A stretch of 64,000 nucleotides of DNA from Phycisphaerae bacterium. GTDB taxonomy: Bacteria > Planctomycetota > Phycisphaerae > UBA1845 > CAIVHJ01. Position numbers and translations under genes: made by a program. The notes beneath the pieces are model-generated. The model saw nothing but the letters and a program-made list of their open reading frames with translations. It was not told the origin of the DNA and did no database searches. The stretch is from assembly GCA_022072405.1 (NCBI GenBank), contig JAJVHX010000008.1:124001-188000 (forward strand), read 5' to 3'. Positions 34,769-44,862 of the stretch are shown piece by piece. Positions within the stretch are counted from its first letter, which is position 1. Each line of letters opens with the position of its first letter.

Positions 34769-36346
34769 CCGCCTCCGCAACAGCAGGAACAATCCTGCCG
34801 CCGGCGGCAGCACGCTGATCAACGTCGCCAGGCAGCAGGCGCCCACTTCGCGGGTCATACCGGTATGCACAAATCCCCAGAAACTGGTCGATAGCGTTTC
34901 ATAACCGGGTTGCCGCAGCAGATAGGTGACGTTCAGTTCGCTGAAGCAGAAGATGAGAATGATCAGCCCGACCATGACCATGGTCGTGCGGCAGAGCGGC
35001 CAGTAAAGATGCCGCCACAATGCTGAGGTGGCTGCTCCGTCGCAACGGGCGGAATCTTCCAGCGCCTGCGGCACCCGTTGCACGGCCGGCCACAGCAACA
35101 GAATTCCCACCGGAAGAAAACGGATCACCAGCCCCAGAATGATGACTTTCGGTCCGCTGTAAAGCCAGCCGAGCGGATCAAAATCACCGGGCATCAGTAG
35201 CATTAACCATTGTGGAGTCGGGTGATTTAATGTTGCGACGATGGTCAGGGCCAGGGCGGGTGCGGGTGTCGCCAGCAGCAGAAGTGTGACCGCGCCCACG
35301 GCGTAACGGGGCCAGCGGCTGCGGGTCAGCATCCACGCCAAACCGAGTGAAAAAAAGGCGACGATGAATGCGGTAATTAAACTGATCAGACCGCTGTTAA
35401 ACCACTCACGACCAAAAACCCGCGTCGTCTCCCACGCCGCCTGCCAGCCGCCGGTCTGTTGAAATAGCCGCTGCAGCAGCAAGGCGACGGCGGCCAGAAT
35501 TGCTACGCTGCACAGCCAACCAGAGATCGAGCCCGCCTGACTGGATGTCAGCATTTCCGGATGATGGGCGGCTCCCTGGTAGTGCGTCAAGCTGGAACCG
35601 TGAACCAGTCGTCGACCCGTCAGCAGCACTCCCCCCATCACCACCACCAGCGGAAGCGCCACCAGAAACGGTGTTGCCTGTATGCCCTTGAGCAGATATT
35701 CGGTGAGCATGACTTCGGCAAAGGTTCGCACGGCGAGTATATCGGTGACGGAATAGTCGGTTATCACCAGCAGCCCGCCGAGCAGAGCAGCGGTGAGAAT
35801 AAAGCGGCTGCTGCGCGGCAGGGTGAAATGCCGGATAATCAGCCAGGGCTTCAAGTCCAGGCTGGCGGCCAGCTCCGGCAGGGGGTCCAGACGGCTGAAC
35901 CCGACAGTGATCAGCAGGGTCATTAGCGGAATCAGCAGCAGACCATGGATCAGTCCCGCCGCTGGAGTGGACTCATAGCACTGTTGCACACTTATCCAGA
36001 CTAATAATGCTGAAGTCAGCAGAAATGAAGGCGTGCACACCAGGAGCAGGACCAGCAGTTGAAGGATTGGCCGACCCAGCCAACGCATCCTGCTGATCAG
36101 CAGGGCCAGCAGTGTACTGACCGGCAGGGCGATCAGCAGACTCAGTCCGGTGAGTTTCAGTGAACGCTCAAAAACCAGTTGCCAGTCCGGCAATCGTTCA
36201 ACGAATTCTCGCCACGGCTCCAGCGACCAGTGACCATTCTGACGCACGGTCTGCAACATCAATATCAGCGGTATGCTGCCGGCCATGATCAGCAACAGGA
36301 TATGCAGTCCCGGGAGGATTGCAGCACCAGTGAGTTTTCTCTTCAT
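34754..36346 (-). CDS. Two-domain ABC permease (iron/thiamine type)
   Basis: A 530-residue polytopic permease with two fused transport domains as in FbpB/ThiP. Each has the EAA-type coupling loop: ELAASLDLKPWLIIRHFTLP in the first half and LEDSARCDGAATSALWRHLY with WPL in the second. About 12 helices. Such proteins import ferric iron, thiamine or similar ions with a binding protein and an ATPase, neither of which is found in the window, so it is an orphan here; the missing parts may be upstream of it in evolution or elsewhere in the genome. Ends overlap the MacB-like gene by 15 bp. Confidence 0.85.
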   Translation of the reverse strand: MKRKLTGAAILPGLHILLLIMAGSIPLILMLQTVRQNGHWSLEPWREFVERLPDWQLVFERSLKLTGLSLLIALPVSTLLALLISRMRWLGRPILQLLVLLLVCTPSFLLTSALLVWISVQQCYESTPAAGLIHGLLLIPLMTLLITVGFSRLDPLPELAASLDLKPWLIIRHFTLPRSSRFILTAALLGGLLVITDYSVTDILAVRTFAEVMLTEYLLKGIQATPFLVALPLVVVMGGVLLTGRRLVHGSSLTHYQGAAHHPEMLTSSQAGSISGWLCSVAILAAVALLLQRLFQQTGGWQAAWETTRVFGREWFNSGLISLITAFIVAFFSLGLAWMLTRSRWPRYAVGAVTLLLLATPAPALALTIVATLNHPTPQWLMLLMPGDFDPLGWLYSGPKVIILGLVIRFLPVGILLLWPAVQRVPQALEDSARCDGAATSALWRHLYWPLCRTTMVMVGLIILIFCFSELNVTYLLRQPGYETLSTSFWGFVHTGMTREVGACCLATLISVLPPAAGLFLLLRRRLFVA

Positions 36347-36651
36347 ACGTCACCGCCGGAATATAGCATCCGCTCTGGCTCTACACCTGTCGAACGCGAT
36401 GAACTCTCCGCGTACGGATATGACGGTCGATTGACTGGACAGTTGGTGAGCTGAATGATGATGGTGAAGTGACACTCCTTCCTGCCACTGAATCAATGAA
36501 TCAGACGCATCAGGTGTAAGACTATACCAGAAAATTTCTGAGCCGGTGGGCGGTGCGCGCGCTTCCAAACCAGTCGAATCGGCGAGCGGCGTGCTCCTCA
36601 TTTCAGGCCTGTCGGCAGGTCGCATCATTAATTTGGCGTGGGGAGAAACAA
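36347..36651. other. Divergent intergenic region
   Basis: Between the orphan permease (minus) and the first subtilase (plus). It should hold both promoters, but I see no clear -35/-10 pair, hairpin or repeat. GGGGAG stands eight bases before the subtilase ATG at 36652. Confidence 0.5.
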
Positions 36652-39585
36652 ATGCATACCAACAGATGTCGAGGGTGGCGGCGTGGTGGATTGTTGATCG
36701 TGTCGCTGCTGGTGGTCGGTCCAATGCGGGCAACGGCTGCGCCGTTACAAGTGCCCTATGAGTCACTCGGTGAGGTGTTTCAACTCGAACGTGTTGATGA
36801 TCAGTTACTGGTGACGGCGGAAGGCCTGTCGGCGGTGCAGTTAGCGGTTCGTCTGAGCGAACAGCAACTGAGTAACCAGGTGCGTACCGTCGGTGATAAT
36901 CTGTTCGCCGTGCAGGTAAACCAGGTCTCGCCGGCGATCATGCAGACGTTGCGGGCGGTGGAGGGTGTGACCGGTGTTTATCGTGCTTATGACCCCGGCC
37001 CGGGACCGTTGCTGCTGGGGTTGACCGATCAGATACTGATCAGATTTGCCCATCATCCCAGTGCTGCCGAACTGGCTGATTTCGCCGCCGATTACGAGCT
37101 GACCCTGGTGCGCCCCACACCGAATCGCATCAATTATTTTATCTTTAAGGAGCCGGCCGTTGATGAGGGGGATGTCGTGGTTAAATCGGCCACCATCCGG
37201 CTGGATGCTCGGGTTCGCGCCGTTCACCCTGATTTTATTGTGCCCATCAGTCTCCACAGCGTCAGCACCCAGGATGAACCCTTGTTCGAAGAACAATGGC
37301 ATCTGGACAACCAGGGGCAGTTTGGCCCGCAGGGGCTGCATGACGATATCAACGTGCTGAGTGCGTGGGATATTACCGGCGGGCAGGGGGCACGAATTGC
37401 CATGCTCGATTCCGGCGTCGATATTCAGCATGAAGATCTGATCGGTAATTATCTCGGCTTCAGCAATAGCGTGGTTTCCGGTATGGACGATGCTCAGCCT
37501 CCTGCGGTGCTGGATCCCCAGAAGGCGAATCATGGTACGGCGGTTCTGGGATTGATCGTGGCCGGGGATAATGGGGTGGGTCTCCTGGGGGTCGCTCCGG
37601 AAGCGGAATGGACGGCTACGGGAGGATTGACCGGACCCACCACCTTGGAGAGGCTAGCGGAAGCTTTTACCGGATTGGTTGATCAGGAGATCTCGGTACA
37701 CAATAACAGTTGGAGTAGTTTTATACTCGATCCGGTGGTGGAAGCGATAGCGGATCTGGCGAATAATGGTCGGCAGGGACGAGGTACCGTGATCGTTTTT
37801 TCGATGGGCAATGGTGACTTGGAAATTGCTGATCCGGTGGTCTTAAGTGCATTGGATACGGTGATCGGCGTGGGGGGGACCGGCCAGACGGGGTTGCGCT
37901 GGACAGATACGGTTCGCGGCGGCAGCGACTGGGGGCGGTTTCTGGACATCATGGCTCCGACCTGGGGCAATGACGATGTCTCCATTCGTACGACCGATCG
38001 TATCGGTTCGGCTGGTTATAACAACGGCGGCACGGATGATGATTTTTCGGATGGAGACTACACCCGTTTTTTCGGCGGTACTGGCGGTACTTCAGCGGCG
38101 GCTCCGATTCTCAGTGGTGTGGCGGCGCTGGTGCTGAGTAATGAGGGCAATCCGGAATTGAACCGCTTTCAGGTGCGCGAGTTGCTGCTGCATACGGCGG
38201 ATCAGGTCTCACCGTTCGATGCGGATTATGGTCCGGTCAGCGGTTTCAGCATGAAGTATGGTTACGGGCGGGTGAATGCCGGACGAGCGGTGGAAGCCGC
38301 GGTCGATTCGCAACTGGGTCAAACCACCTGGCCGGGCATACCGGCTGATATTCAGGTGGTTATTCAGTCTGCCGAAGGCGACGACTCACCGGAGTTAAAC
38401 TTGTCCTGGCGACCGACGGGTATGCCTCTGGCGGATGGTACATCGGGCGTAGTGATTACGGATGAGACGGAGATTCTGATCGGTTATCAGTTGGATAGCG
38501 GCGGGACCGAGTTGGGTACGATTGCCTGGCGGCCGATGGATGGTGAACACTATGACGGTGGCGATCTGGCTGATGTCGAGGATGGCGATCGGCCTGATCC
38601 CACCAATCCTGATTTCGTAATTCTCTACCAGGGATCGGCTGAGGAACTGGACGATTTCCGTCGCGAAGTGATTGGCTTAGCCATCAGCGGTGAGGCCGAC
38701 AGTCCGCAGTTTTTTTCCCTGTACGCCATGAACAGCAAGCAGCAGTATTCCTTTGGCGTGTTGTTTAATGAAAAAGGGGAAGTGATTGATGATTTCACCG
38801 GAGAAGCGGTCGAGGGTGATCAGCCGGGAGGTCGGGAACTGGATCCCTATTTATATCCCAGCCAGCCAGGTCGCAATCAAATCCTCGGGGTAACGGCGAC
38901 GGCTGATCAGAACTACGGTGTAGCTCCTCTAACCGTGACCTTCCATGGTGGGACGCTCACGCCCAACCCGGTGTTGAGCCGCGGCTGGTCGCTGGGGGAT
39001 GGGGCGAGCGACGCGGAGGTGAGTGTCACCCACACTTATCAATTACCCGGCTACTATCTGGCCATCTTTCATGGCCAGGATCAGTTCGGCGTAGTTACCA
39101 AAACAATTGAAATTACGGTTGTTGAATCGGGCGGGGCGATTGAATTCCCGGAGGGTGTACCTTCCGCGCGGATTTCGCTCGATTCGCATTTGGTAGATGT
39201 ACTGCCCGGTACACCACTGCGCTTTAGCGTTGATACGGAATTTATCGGTCTGATGCCGGATTCAATCGTGGAGTATGAATGGGATTTTGGTGATGGTCAT
39301 TTCGCCACTGGGCAGACGGTAGAGAATGTTTTTGAATTGCCTGGATCATTTGCTGTTGTGGTACGGGTGCGCGAAGAATTACCCGGTGAGGTGTCGCGTA
39401 CCATCACTGCAACGTATTTCGTCGAAGTGCAGGAAGTGATTAGTCCCGCGATCTTGCCCGGCGATGAACAACCAATCGTCCCCGCTTCTACCGGAGGATG
39501 CGGAGCAATGGGCACACTTTCATTATCCATGATGGTCTTGGGATGCCTGACATGGCGTCGTCGTTTTGCGCACCACGCTTGTTGA
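36652..39585 (+). CDS. Secreted subtilase with PKD domains and C-terminal anchor (copy 1)
   Basis: A 977-residue S8 peptidase. A signal peptide (GGLLIVSLLVVGPMRATAA) leads to an N-terminal region of about 200 residues, probably a propeptide-like domain. The catalytic triad is D253 (AMLDSGVDIQHEDL), H294 (NHGTAVLGL) and S481 (GGTSAAAPILSGVAAL). Two PKD-like domains follow (RGWSLGDGASDAEVSVTHTY and YEWDFGDGHFATGQTVENVF). The tail has GGCGAMG, a hydrophobic segment and WRRR, a sorting-type C-terminus. Start 36652 is chosen because the signal peptide begins there and GGGGAG precedes it; an ATG at 36553 would give an untypical leader. A paralogue follows directly. Confidence 0.92.
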   Translation: MHTNRCRGWRRGGLLIVSLLVVGPMRATAAPLQVPYESLGEVFQLERVDDQLLVTAEGLSAVQLAVRLSEQQLSNQVRTVGDNLFAVQVNQVSPAIMQTLRAVEGVTGVYRAYDPGPGPLLLGLTDQILIRFAHHPSAAELADFAADYELTLVRPTPNRINYFIFKEPAVDEGDVVVKSATIRLDARVRAVHPDFIVPISLHSVSTQDEPLFEEQWHLDNQGQFGPQGLHDDINVLSAWDITGGQGARIAMLDSGVDIQHEDLIGNYLGFSNSVVSGMDDAQPPAVLDPQKANHGTAVLGLIVAGDNGVGLLGVAPEAEWTATGGLTGPTTLERLAEAFTGLVDQEISVHNNSWSSFILDPVVEAIADLANNGRQGRGTVIVFSMGNGDLEIADPVVLSALDTVIGVGGTGQTGLRWTDTVRGGSDWGRFLDIMAPTWGNDDVSIRTTDRIGSAGYNNGGTDDDFSDGDYTRFFGGTGGTSAAAPILSGVAALVLSNEGNPELNRFQVRELLLHTADQVSPFDADYGPVSGFSMKYGYGRVNAGRAVEAAVDSQLGQTTWPGIPADIQVVIQSAEGDDSPELNLSWRPTGMPLADGTSGVVITDETEILIGYQLDSGGTELGTIAWRPMDGEHYDGGDLADVEDGDRPDPTNPDFVILYQGSAEELDDFRREVIGLAISGEADSPQFFSLYAMNSKQQYSFGVLFNEKGEVIDDFTGEAVEGDQPGGRELDPYLYPSQPGRNQILGVTATADQNYGVAPLTVTFHGGTLTPNPVLSRGWSLGDGASDAEVSVTHTYQLPGYYLAIFHGQDQFGVVTKTIEITVVESGGAIEFPEGVPSARISLDSHLVDVLPGTPLRFSVDTEFIGLMPDSIVEYEWDFGDGHFATGQTVENVFELPGSFAVVVRVREELPGEVSRTITATYFVEVQEVISPAILPGDEQPIVPASTGGCGAMGTLSLSMMVLGCLTWRRRFAHHAC

Positions 39586-39900
39586 GTGGAGGCGCTCGAG
39601 TTTTGTAAATCATTAAGTATTTGCAGTCGCTGAACAAAATAAGATGGATCGAAAAAACCGTAATATCATGTAAATCAATTACTTACATATTTTATAGTCT
39701 TTGCTGGTTATCGGTGCACTACTCTTGACAGGTAACCTGGATGGAGTGAGAATTCAGTAAAGGCGGTGCTCTATTCTCAACATGCTGTCAGCCAGAAGGT
39801 TGCGCTAAAATCGCTCGCGGTGTGTTGAGGGATTTTGCAGGGCGGGTCGCCCGGTATCGTTCTAGCGCGCTCACCTCCGTTCATAAGAAGGGTAATGGGT
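39586..39900. other. Intergenic region between the two subtilases
   Basis: No repeat or small gene is seen. It contains the promoter-like pair listed separately and AAGAAGGG just before the ATG at 39901. Confidence 0.5.
39725..39753 (+). promoter_or_regulatory. Promoter-like sequence upstream of subtilase copy 2
   Basis: A perfect TTGACA (39725-39730), 17-base spacer, then GAGAAT (39748-39753; four of six bases match TATAAT). About 148 bases before the start codon. Confidence 0.35.
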
Positions 39901-42858
39901 ATGCACAAAGCACAGTCTCGTGCCGGAATCCGGGGAATACTAGTTGCCATTATGATGATTGGGCAGTCGTTGATCGTTGCCGGGGCGAGTGCCCAGACGG
40001 TGCCCTTTTATTCCCTGGGGGCGGAGTTTCAATTCGAGAAGGTAAATAATCAACTGCTGATTGCCTTGAAGGGTCAGGTTGAACTGAGTGATCTGGCCAT
40101 TGATCTGCAGCAGCGGCAGCTGACCTCGTCCATGACCAAGGTTGGGGAGCAGGTCGTGGCGGTAGAAGTAGCTGAAATCACCCCGGAGTTGATTGCAGAG
40201 CTTAAAGCGACGCCGGGTGTGGCGGGTGTGTATCGGGCTTATGATCCCGGTCCTGGTCCGATGCTCTTCGGTCTGACGGAAGATATTCTGGTACGCTTCA
40301 AGTCGGCGCCTTCAGCCGAGGAATTGGCTGATTTTGCTGCCGATTACAGTTTGCTTCTGCAGGGATCACTGGGATTTCGGAATTACTACAAATTCCATGT
40401 GATCGGGGCAGACAGCGGTCAGACGGATGCAATGGTCAAGGCAGCCAATGTCTACCTCGATGCCCGGGTGGCCTACGCTCAGGCTGATCTGGTGACGCCG
40501 TTGGTGATGCATGAAGTCACGCCAGGCGATGAGGAATTTTATTCCGATCAGTGGCACCTGGATAATAATGGCAGTTTCGGTTTTCCCGATCTGCCGCACG
40601 CGGACATCAGCGTCAAGCAGGCCTGGGAAATTACCGATGGTGCGGGGGCCCGGGTGGGCATGTTTGATACCGGACTGGATATCAGTCATGAAGACCTGGT
40701 GGAGAATTATCTGGGCTTCAGCAATAACGTAATCCCCGGACAGGATGATGCCGAGCCGATCCCCGATTTTTCCTTTAATTCTGACCACGGTACCGCCGTG
40801 ATGGGTTTGATCATCGCCGCCGACAATGGTCTGGGGGTGATTGGTGTGGCTCCGGAAGCCCGCTGGACCGCTACGGGTGGTTTGGAGCAGGGTTTCGGAA
40901 TTCCCACTTCCGGTCTGATCAATATTTATACTTCGGCGGTTGAAAACCAGGTCGATGTTCACAACAACAGCTGGGGTGGACCCGTGGAAGAGGCGGTGGT
41001 TGACGCCATCAATAACGCCTCATTGGATGGTCGAGACAACAAGGGGATGGTGATCGTGTTCGCCCTGGGCAATGCCGGCCAGGAACTCCAGTTGCTTGAT
41101 GACTACGGAACCTTGCAATCCGTTATCGGCGTCGGCGCTTCCGGACAATCCGATACGCGGGCCAGTTACAGCAATTACGGTGCGGAGCTGGATATCATGG
41201 GTGCTTCGCTGGGTAATGATGGAGTGGGGCTGGCCACGACCGACCGGGAAGGGCAGGATGGTTATAACGATGGTACTCTGATCGGTGAACTGGATGATGA
41301 TAATTACACCAATTCTTTCGGAGGCACTTCGGGGGCTTCGCCGGTGGTCTCCGGTGTGGCGACCCTGGTGGTCAGCAACAATGGCAACCCTGAACTGAAT
41401 CGCCACCAGGTGCGGGAATTACTGACTCATACCGCCGATCAGGTTTCGGAAGATGATGCCAAATACGATACGATCAGCGGCTTCAGCCCGTTGTATGGAT
41501 TTGGTCGCATTAATGCTGAAAAAGCGGTAGATGCCGCCGTTGATTCATTAGCCGGTAATGTCACCTGGCCGGGCGCACCCGCCGATATCAACCTGGACTT
41601 CCAGGCGGGTACCGGTGATGTGGAAAGTTCGGTAACGATCAGCTGGCGCCCCACAGGCATGCCGGGGGAGGAAGATGGGGACCTGGCTGATACCGACGAA
41701 ACCGAAATTCTGATTGTTTATTATGCGCCGTCGGGTACGTCTGGCCCTGAAAAAATTGCCTGGCGCCCGACTGACGGTCAGACGTATGACGGCGGTGATA
41801 TCAACGATGTCGAAGATGGTGAAACCCCGGATTTCTTCAATCTGGATATGATCGTGCTGTATCAGGGGCCTGCCGAGGACGCCGGTACGAATCGCCGCCA
41901 GGTGACGGATCTGGCTGTCTCCGGTGAGGAGGATTCTCCCCAGCAATTCGGTATTTACGCGATCAACTCCAAGCAGCAATATTCATTTGGCGTTCTGATT
42001 AACGAACAGGGCGACGTGATCAGTGGTGGCAGTGCGGATACCGGTGATCAATTCCCCAGTGACGATCCGGGTGGGCGTACGTTGGATCCGGAAATTTATC
42101 CGGATCAGCCGGGCGTGAGTGACCCTGTTTCCGTTACGGCCACGGCCAGCACGTTGGTGGGCTTTGCTCCGCTGAGTGTCGAATTTCACGGTGGGGCGCT
42201 TACTCCCAATGAAGTTCTGGATCGCGGTTGGAATTTTGGTGATGGCACCAACAGTGCCGATCAGAGCATCGCGCATACTTATCAACAACCCGGTAAGTAT
42301 CTGGCGGTCTTTTTTGCAGAAGATAAATTTGCTGTGGTGACCAAGCGGCTGGAGATCGAAGTTTTAGATCCCGACACCGGTACGTCGATTCCGGATGCGC
42401 CCACCTCTGCCAAGATCAACACTTTGGGTAGCGGGCCCTTTACCGCACCGGATGCGCTGGTCCGATTTTCAGTGGACACGACGGGTATTGGTATCGTCCC
42501 GGACACGCAAGTCAGTTATTCCTGGGAATTCGGTGATGGCCATATCGCCGAAGGCCAGACGGTGGAAAACATTTTTGCCAATCCCGGCTTCTTCTCCGTA
42601 GTGGTTCGAGTGCGCGAGGAATTTGCCAGCCAGGAAGTTCGTACGTATACGGCTTCGACCATCGTGGAAATTGAAGGTCCCGCCACGATTACACCGGGGC
42701 AAACCAATCCCGATGACGGTAATGAACCGCTGGTATCGGGTGAGGAACCGGCGGCAGCCAGTGGGATGTGCGGGGCGATGAGCCCAGCTATGGTCTCATT
42801 GTTAGGTCTGAGCCTGCTGGGGCTTGGTTGCCAATTCCGTCGCCGTTGCGGTAGGTGA
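39901..42858 (+). CDS. Secreted subtilase with PKD domains and C-terminal anchor (copy 2)
   Basis: A 985-residue paralogue of the preceding protein, with the same order: signal peptide (ILVAIMMIGQSLIVAGASAQ), N-terminal region, catalytic D256 (GMFDTGLDISHEDL), H296 (SDHGTAVMGL), S477 (GGTSGASPVVSGVATL), a beta-rich linker with the shared block KQQYSFGVL, two PKD-like domains (RGWNFGDGTNSADQSIAHTY and YSWEFGDGHIAEGQTVENIF), and a tail with SGMCGAMS, a hydrophobic helix and RRRCGR. Start 39901 is preferred over 39895 because of SD spacing and because copy 1 also starts Met-His. Both copies probably act outside the cell or on its surface. Confidence 0.92.
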   Translation: MHKAQSRAGIRGILVAIMMIGQSLIVAGASAQTVPFYSLGAEFQFEKVNNQLLIALKGQVELSDLAIDLQQRQLTSSMTKVGEQVVAVEVAEITPELIAELKATPGVAGVYRAYDPGPGPMLFGLTEDILVRFKSAPSAEELADFAADYSLLLQGSLGFRNYYKFHVIGADSGQTDAMVKAANVYLDARVAYAQADLVTPLVMHEVTPGDEEFYSDQWHLDNNGSFGFPDLPHADISVKQAWEITDGAGARVGMFDTGLDISHEDLVENYLGFSNNVIPGQDDAEPIPDFSFNSDHGTAVMGLIIAADNGLGVIGVAPEARWTATGGLEQGFGIPTSGLINIYTSAVENQVDVHNNSWGGPVEEAVVDAINNASLDGRDNKGMVIVFALGNAGQELQLLDDYGTLQSVIGVGASGQSDTRASYSNYGAELDIMGASLGNDGVGLATTDREGQDGYNDGTLIGELDDDNYTNSFGGTSGASPVVSGVATLVVSNNGNPELNRHQVRELLTHTADQVSEDDAKYDTISGFSPLYGFGRINAEKAVDAAVDSLAGNVTWPGAPADINLDFQAGTGDVESSVTISWRPTGMPGEEDGDLADTDETEILIVYYAPSGTSGPEKIAWRPTDGQTYDGGDINDVEDGETPDFFNLDMIVLYQGPAEDAGTNRRQVTDLAVSGEEDSPQQFGIYAINSKQQYSFGVLINEQGDVISGGSADTGDQFPSDDPGGRTLDPEIYPDQPGVSDPVSVTATASTLVGFAPLSVEFHGGALTPNEVLDRGWNFGDGTNSADQSIAHTYQQPGKYLAVFFAEDKFAVVTKRLEIEVLDPDTGTSIPDAPTSAKINTLGSGPFTAPDALVRFSVDTTGIGIVPDTQVSYSWEFGDGHIAEGQTVENIFANPGFFSVVVRVREEFASQEVRTYTASTIVEIEGPATITPGQTNPDDGNEPLVSGEEPAAASGMCGAMSPAMVSLLGLSLLGLGCQFRRRCGR

Positions 42859-42893
42859 GTGATGATTTAGCACAGTTGGTTACTGCACGCATC

Positions 42894-42922
42894 AAAGCCC
42901 GGATCACTTCCGGGCTTTTTTT
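42894..42922 (+). terminator. Rho-independent terminator
   Basis: Perfect 10-bp stem AAAGCCCGGA / TCCGGGCTTT with loop TCACT, followed by further T residues, 36 bases after the subtilase stop. The convergent enoyl-CoA hydratase gene stops at 42921-42923, so the hairpin also lies just past that gene and may serve both, though only TTT follows it on the minus strand. Confidence 0.88.
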
Positions 42923-43634
42923 ATGTGGAAGGTTCATGCGGCAGATAGAGCCGGAGTTCGCGTTCGTTCGCATTTTCAGTAGCATTCGTCGAGCAGTCGA
43001 ATAGCCAGCGCTTGGTGCGACTGACGGCTTCCGGCGGAATGAGCAGTAAATCCTCAGCGAGCCTACGACAGCGCGGCAGCAGATCGGCGGGCTTGGTGAT
43101 TTCATCCACCAGACCCATCTGCAATGCCCGGGTGCTGGTGATCAGTTCGCCGGTGAGCAGCAGATTGCGGGCCTGTCGCTCCCCGACCTGGCGGAGCAGC
43201 GCCGGCATCACCAGCGCGGCTACTCGACCGTTACGCAACTCGGGGTAGCCGATGCGGGCATGTTCCGAAGCCACGACCAGATCACACGCCGTCATCAAAG
43301 CAGCTCCACCACCGACGGCAAAGCCATTGATCGCGGCGATCACTATGGAGTCCATCTGTTCAATGCTGTGCAGTAACGCCTGCAGGTGGCGTAATAAATC
43401 GGGGGGGTGTTGCCGGCGGTCTTCTTCGGTCAATTCATTGATATCCAGTCCGGCGCAAAACGCCGACCCCTGGCCGGTCAACAGCAGGACGCGCGTACCG
43501 TCCTTCGCGGCGGTATCCAGGGCCTTTTGCAGGGCGATCAGCAGCTCGGTGTTCAGTGCATTGCGTTTTTCCGGACGCCACAGCGTGACGATTCGCCATC
43601 CACCAAGCTCTTCGACTGCCAGTAACGATGACAT
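42921..43634 (-). CDS. Enoyl-CoA hydratase/isomerase family protein
   Basis: A crotonase-fold protein of 237 residues. It has the oxyanion-hole elements SAFCAGLDINEL and FAVGGGAALMTACDLVVASE and the C-terminal trimerisation helices. The catalytic Glu pair of true hydratases cannot be confirmed: GYPELRNGRVAALVMPAL has one Glu at the second position, the first is replaced (ALMTACD). It could be a hydratase, isomerase or related hydrolase. Start ATG follows GAGGAG. It is 82 bp downstream of the methylcitrate synthase gene on the same strand and probably belongs to the same transcript. Confidence 0.85.
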   Translation of the reverse strand: MSSLLAVEELGGWRIVTLWRPEKRNALNTELLIALQKALDTAAKDGTRVLLLTGQGSAFCAGLDINELTEEDRRQHPPDLLRHLQALLHSIEQMDSIVIAAINGFAVGGGAALMTACDLVVASEHARIGYPELRNGRVAALVMPALLRQVGERQARNLLLTGELITSTRALQMGLVDEITKPADLLPRCRRLAEDLLLIPPEAVSRTKRWLFDCSTNATENANERELRLYLPHEPST

Positions 43635-43716
43635 CGCTGCTCCTCATCGAGCAAACATGATCCGCCAGATATGTCCGGCTGTATCCATCTTCATCAGTCA
43701 GGTCGAGGATGATCGA

Positions 43717-44847
43717 TTAATCGGCGATACCTCGCTGAACAAGGGGAATGTAAGGTCGGTTGGCATAACCCGTGTAACGACTGCGCGGCCGGATAATGCG
43801 ATTATTAAAATGCTGTTCAATGGCATGAGCACACCAGCCCACAACCCGGCTGGCGACGAACAGCGGCGTATAGATTTCTATCGGCAGCTTCAACAGGTAA
43901 TAAGTCAGGCCGCAGGGATAATCGAGATTGGGGAAAATGTGTTTTTCCTGGTCCATGGTATTTTTGACGGCGTCGTAGATACCGAGCCATTTCGTTTCAC
44001 CGAGGCGGGCGGCCAACGCGCGCATGCGGGCTTCGAGGATATGGGCCCGGTGATCGCCGTGTTTATAGACCCGGTGACCAAAGCCCATGATCTTACCCTT
44101 GCTGGCGATGGTGTCGAGCGTCCACTGCCGGGCCTGATCAGCAGAATCGAATTGCTGGAGCATTTCCATCGCTTCCTCATTGGCTCCACCATGCAGCGGA
44201 CCTTTGAGCGCCCCGATTCCGCCGACCACACAGGAGATCAGATCGGACAGGGTGCTGGCGGTGACTCGGGCGACGAAAGTGCTGGCGTTGAATTCATGTT
44301 CCATGTAGAGAATCAGCGTGAGGTCCAGCAGGCGGGCGGCTTCGGGATCGGGGATTTCGCCGCGGAGCATATAGAGAATCTGTTCCGCGTGCGTCAACCC
44401 GGGCTTGGGGGCGAGAGGATCCTGGCCATGTTTGATCCGCTGCCAGGTGGTGATCAGGCTGCCAATGCGGCTGATCAGATGGATGGTGCGGTGATGCCAG
44501 GCGGAACGATCCTCGCCCGGTACCGGGTCGAAGTGGCCTACGGCTGAAGTCGCCGAACGCAGCACCGCCATCGCATTCGTGGTGCGAGGTATCTGTCGCA
44601 GGATTTCCACCATCGGCTTGGGCAGTGCTCGATGCTCATCCAGCACGCGCCGAAATTCCTGCAGTTGTGCTTTGTCCGGCAGCTCCCCGTGCAGCACCAG
44701 ATAGGCGGTTTCCTCAAATGTGGAATGCTGGGCCAAGTCGCTGATGCTGTAACCGCGATAGAATAATCCGCCCTGTTCCACGCTGCAGACTTCGGTTTCG
44801 CCGGCGATCACGCCTTCCAGGCCGGGACTGTATATTTCCTGCGTCAT
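43717..44847 (-). CDS. prpC: Citrate/2-methylcitrate synthase
   Basis: A 376-residue type II-like short citrate synthase. The three catalytic residues are visible: His in GPLHGGANEEAM, His in MGFGHRVYKHGD and Asp in IFPNLDYPCGLTYY. The short length, the N-terminus MTQEIYSPGLEGVIAGET and the adjacent 2-methylisocitrate lyase gene favour the 2-methylcitrate synthase role, condensing propionyl-CoA with oxaloacetate, over the TCA enzyme. The ATG follows GGAGAAGG. It is preceded by prpB with 15 bp between the genes. Confidence 0.85.
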   Translation of the reverse strand: MTQEIYSPGLEGVIAGETEVCSVEQGGLFYRGYSISDLAQHSTFEETAYLVLHGELPDKAQLQEFRRVLDEHRALPKPMVEILRQIPRTTNAMAVLRSATSAVGHFDPVPGEDRSAWHHRTIHLISRIGSLITTWQRIKHGQDPLAPKPGLTHAEQILYMLRGEIPDPEAARLLDLTLILYMEHEFNASTFVARVTASTLSDLISCVVGGIGALKGPLHGGANEEAMEMLQQFDSADQARQWTLDTIASKGKIMGFGHRVYKHGDHRAHILEARMRALAARLGETKWLGIYDAVKNTMDQEKHIFPNLDYPCGLTYYLLKLPIEIYTPLFVASRVVGWCAHAIEQHFNNRIIRPRSRYTGYANRPYIPLVQRGIAD

Positions 44848-44862
44848 ACCTTCTCCATCATT

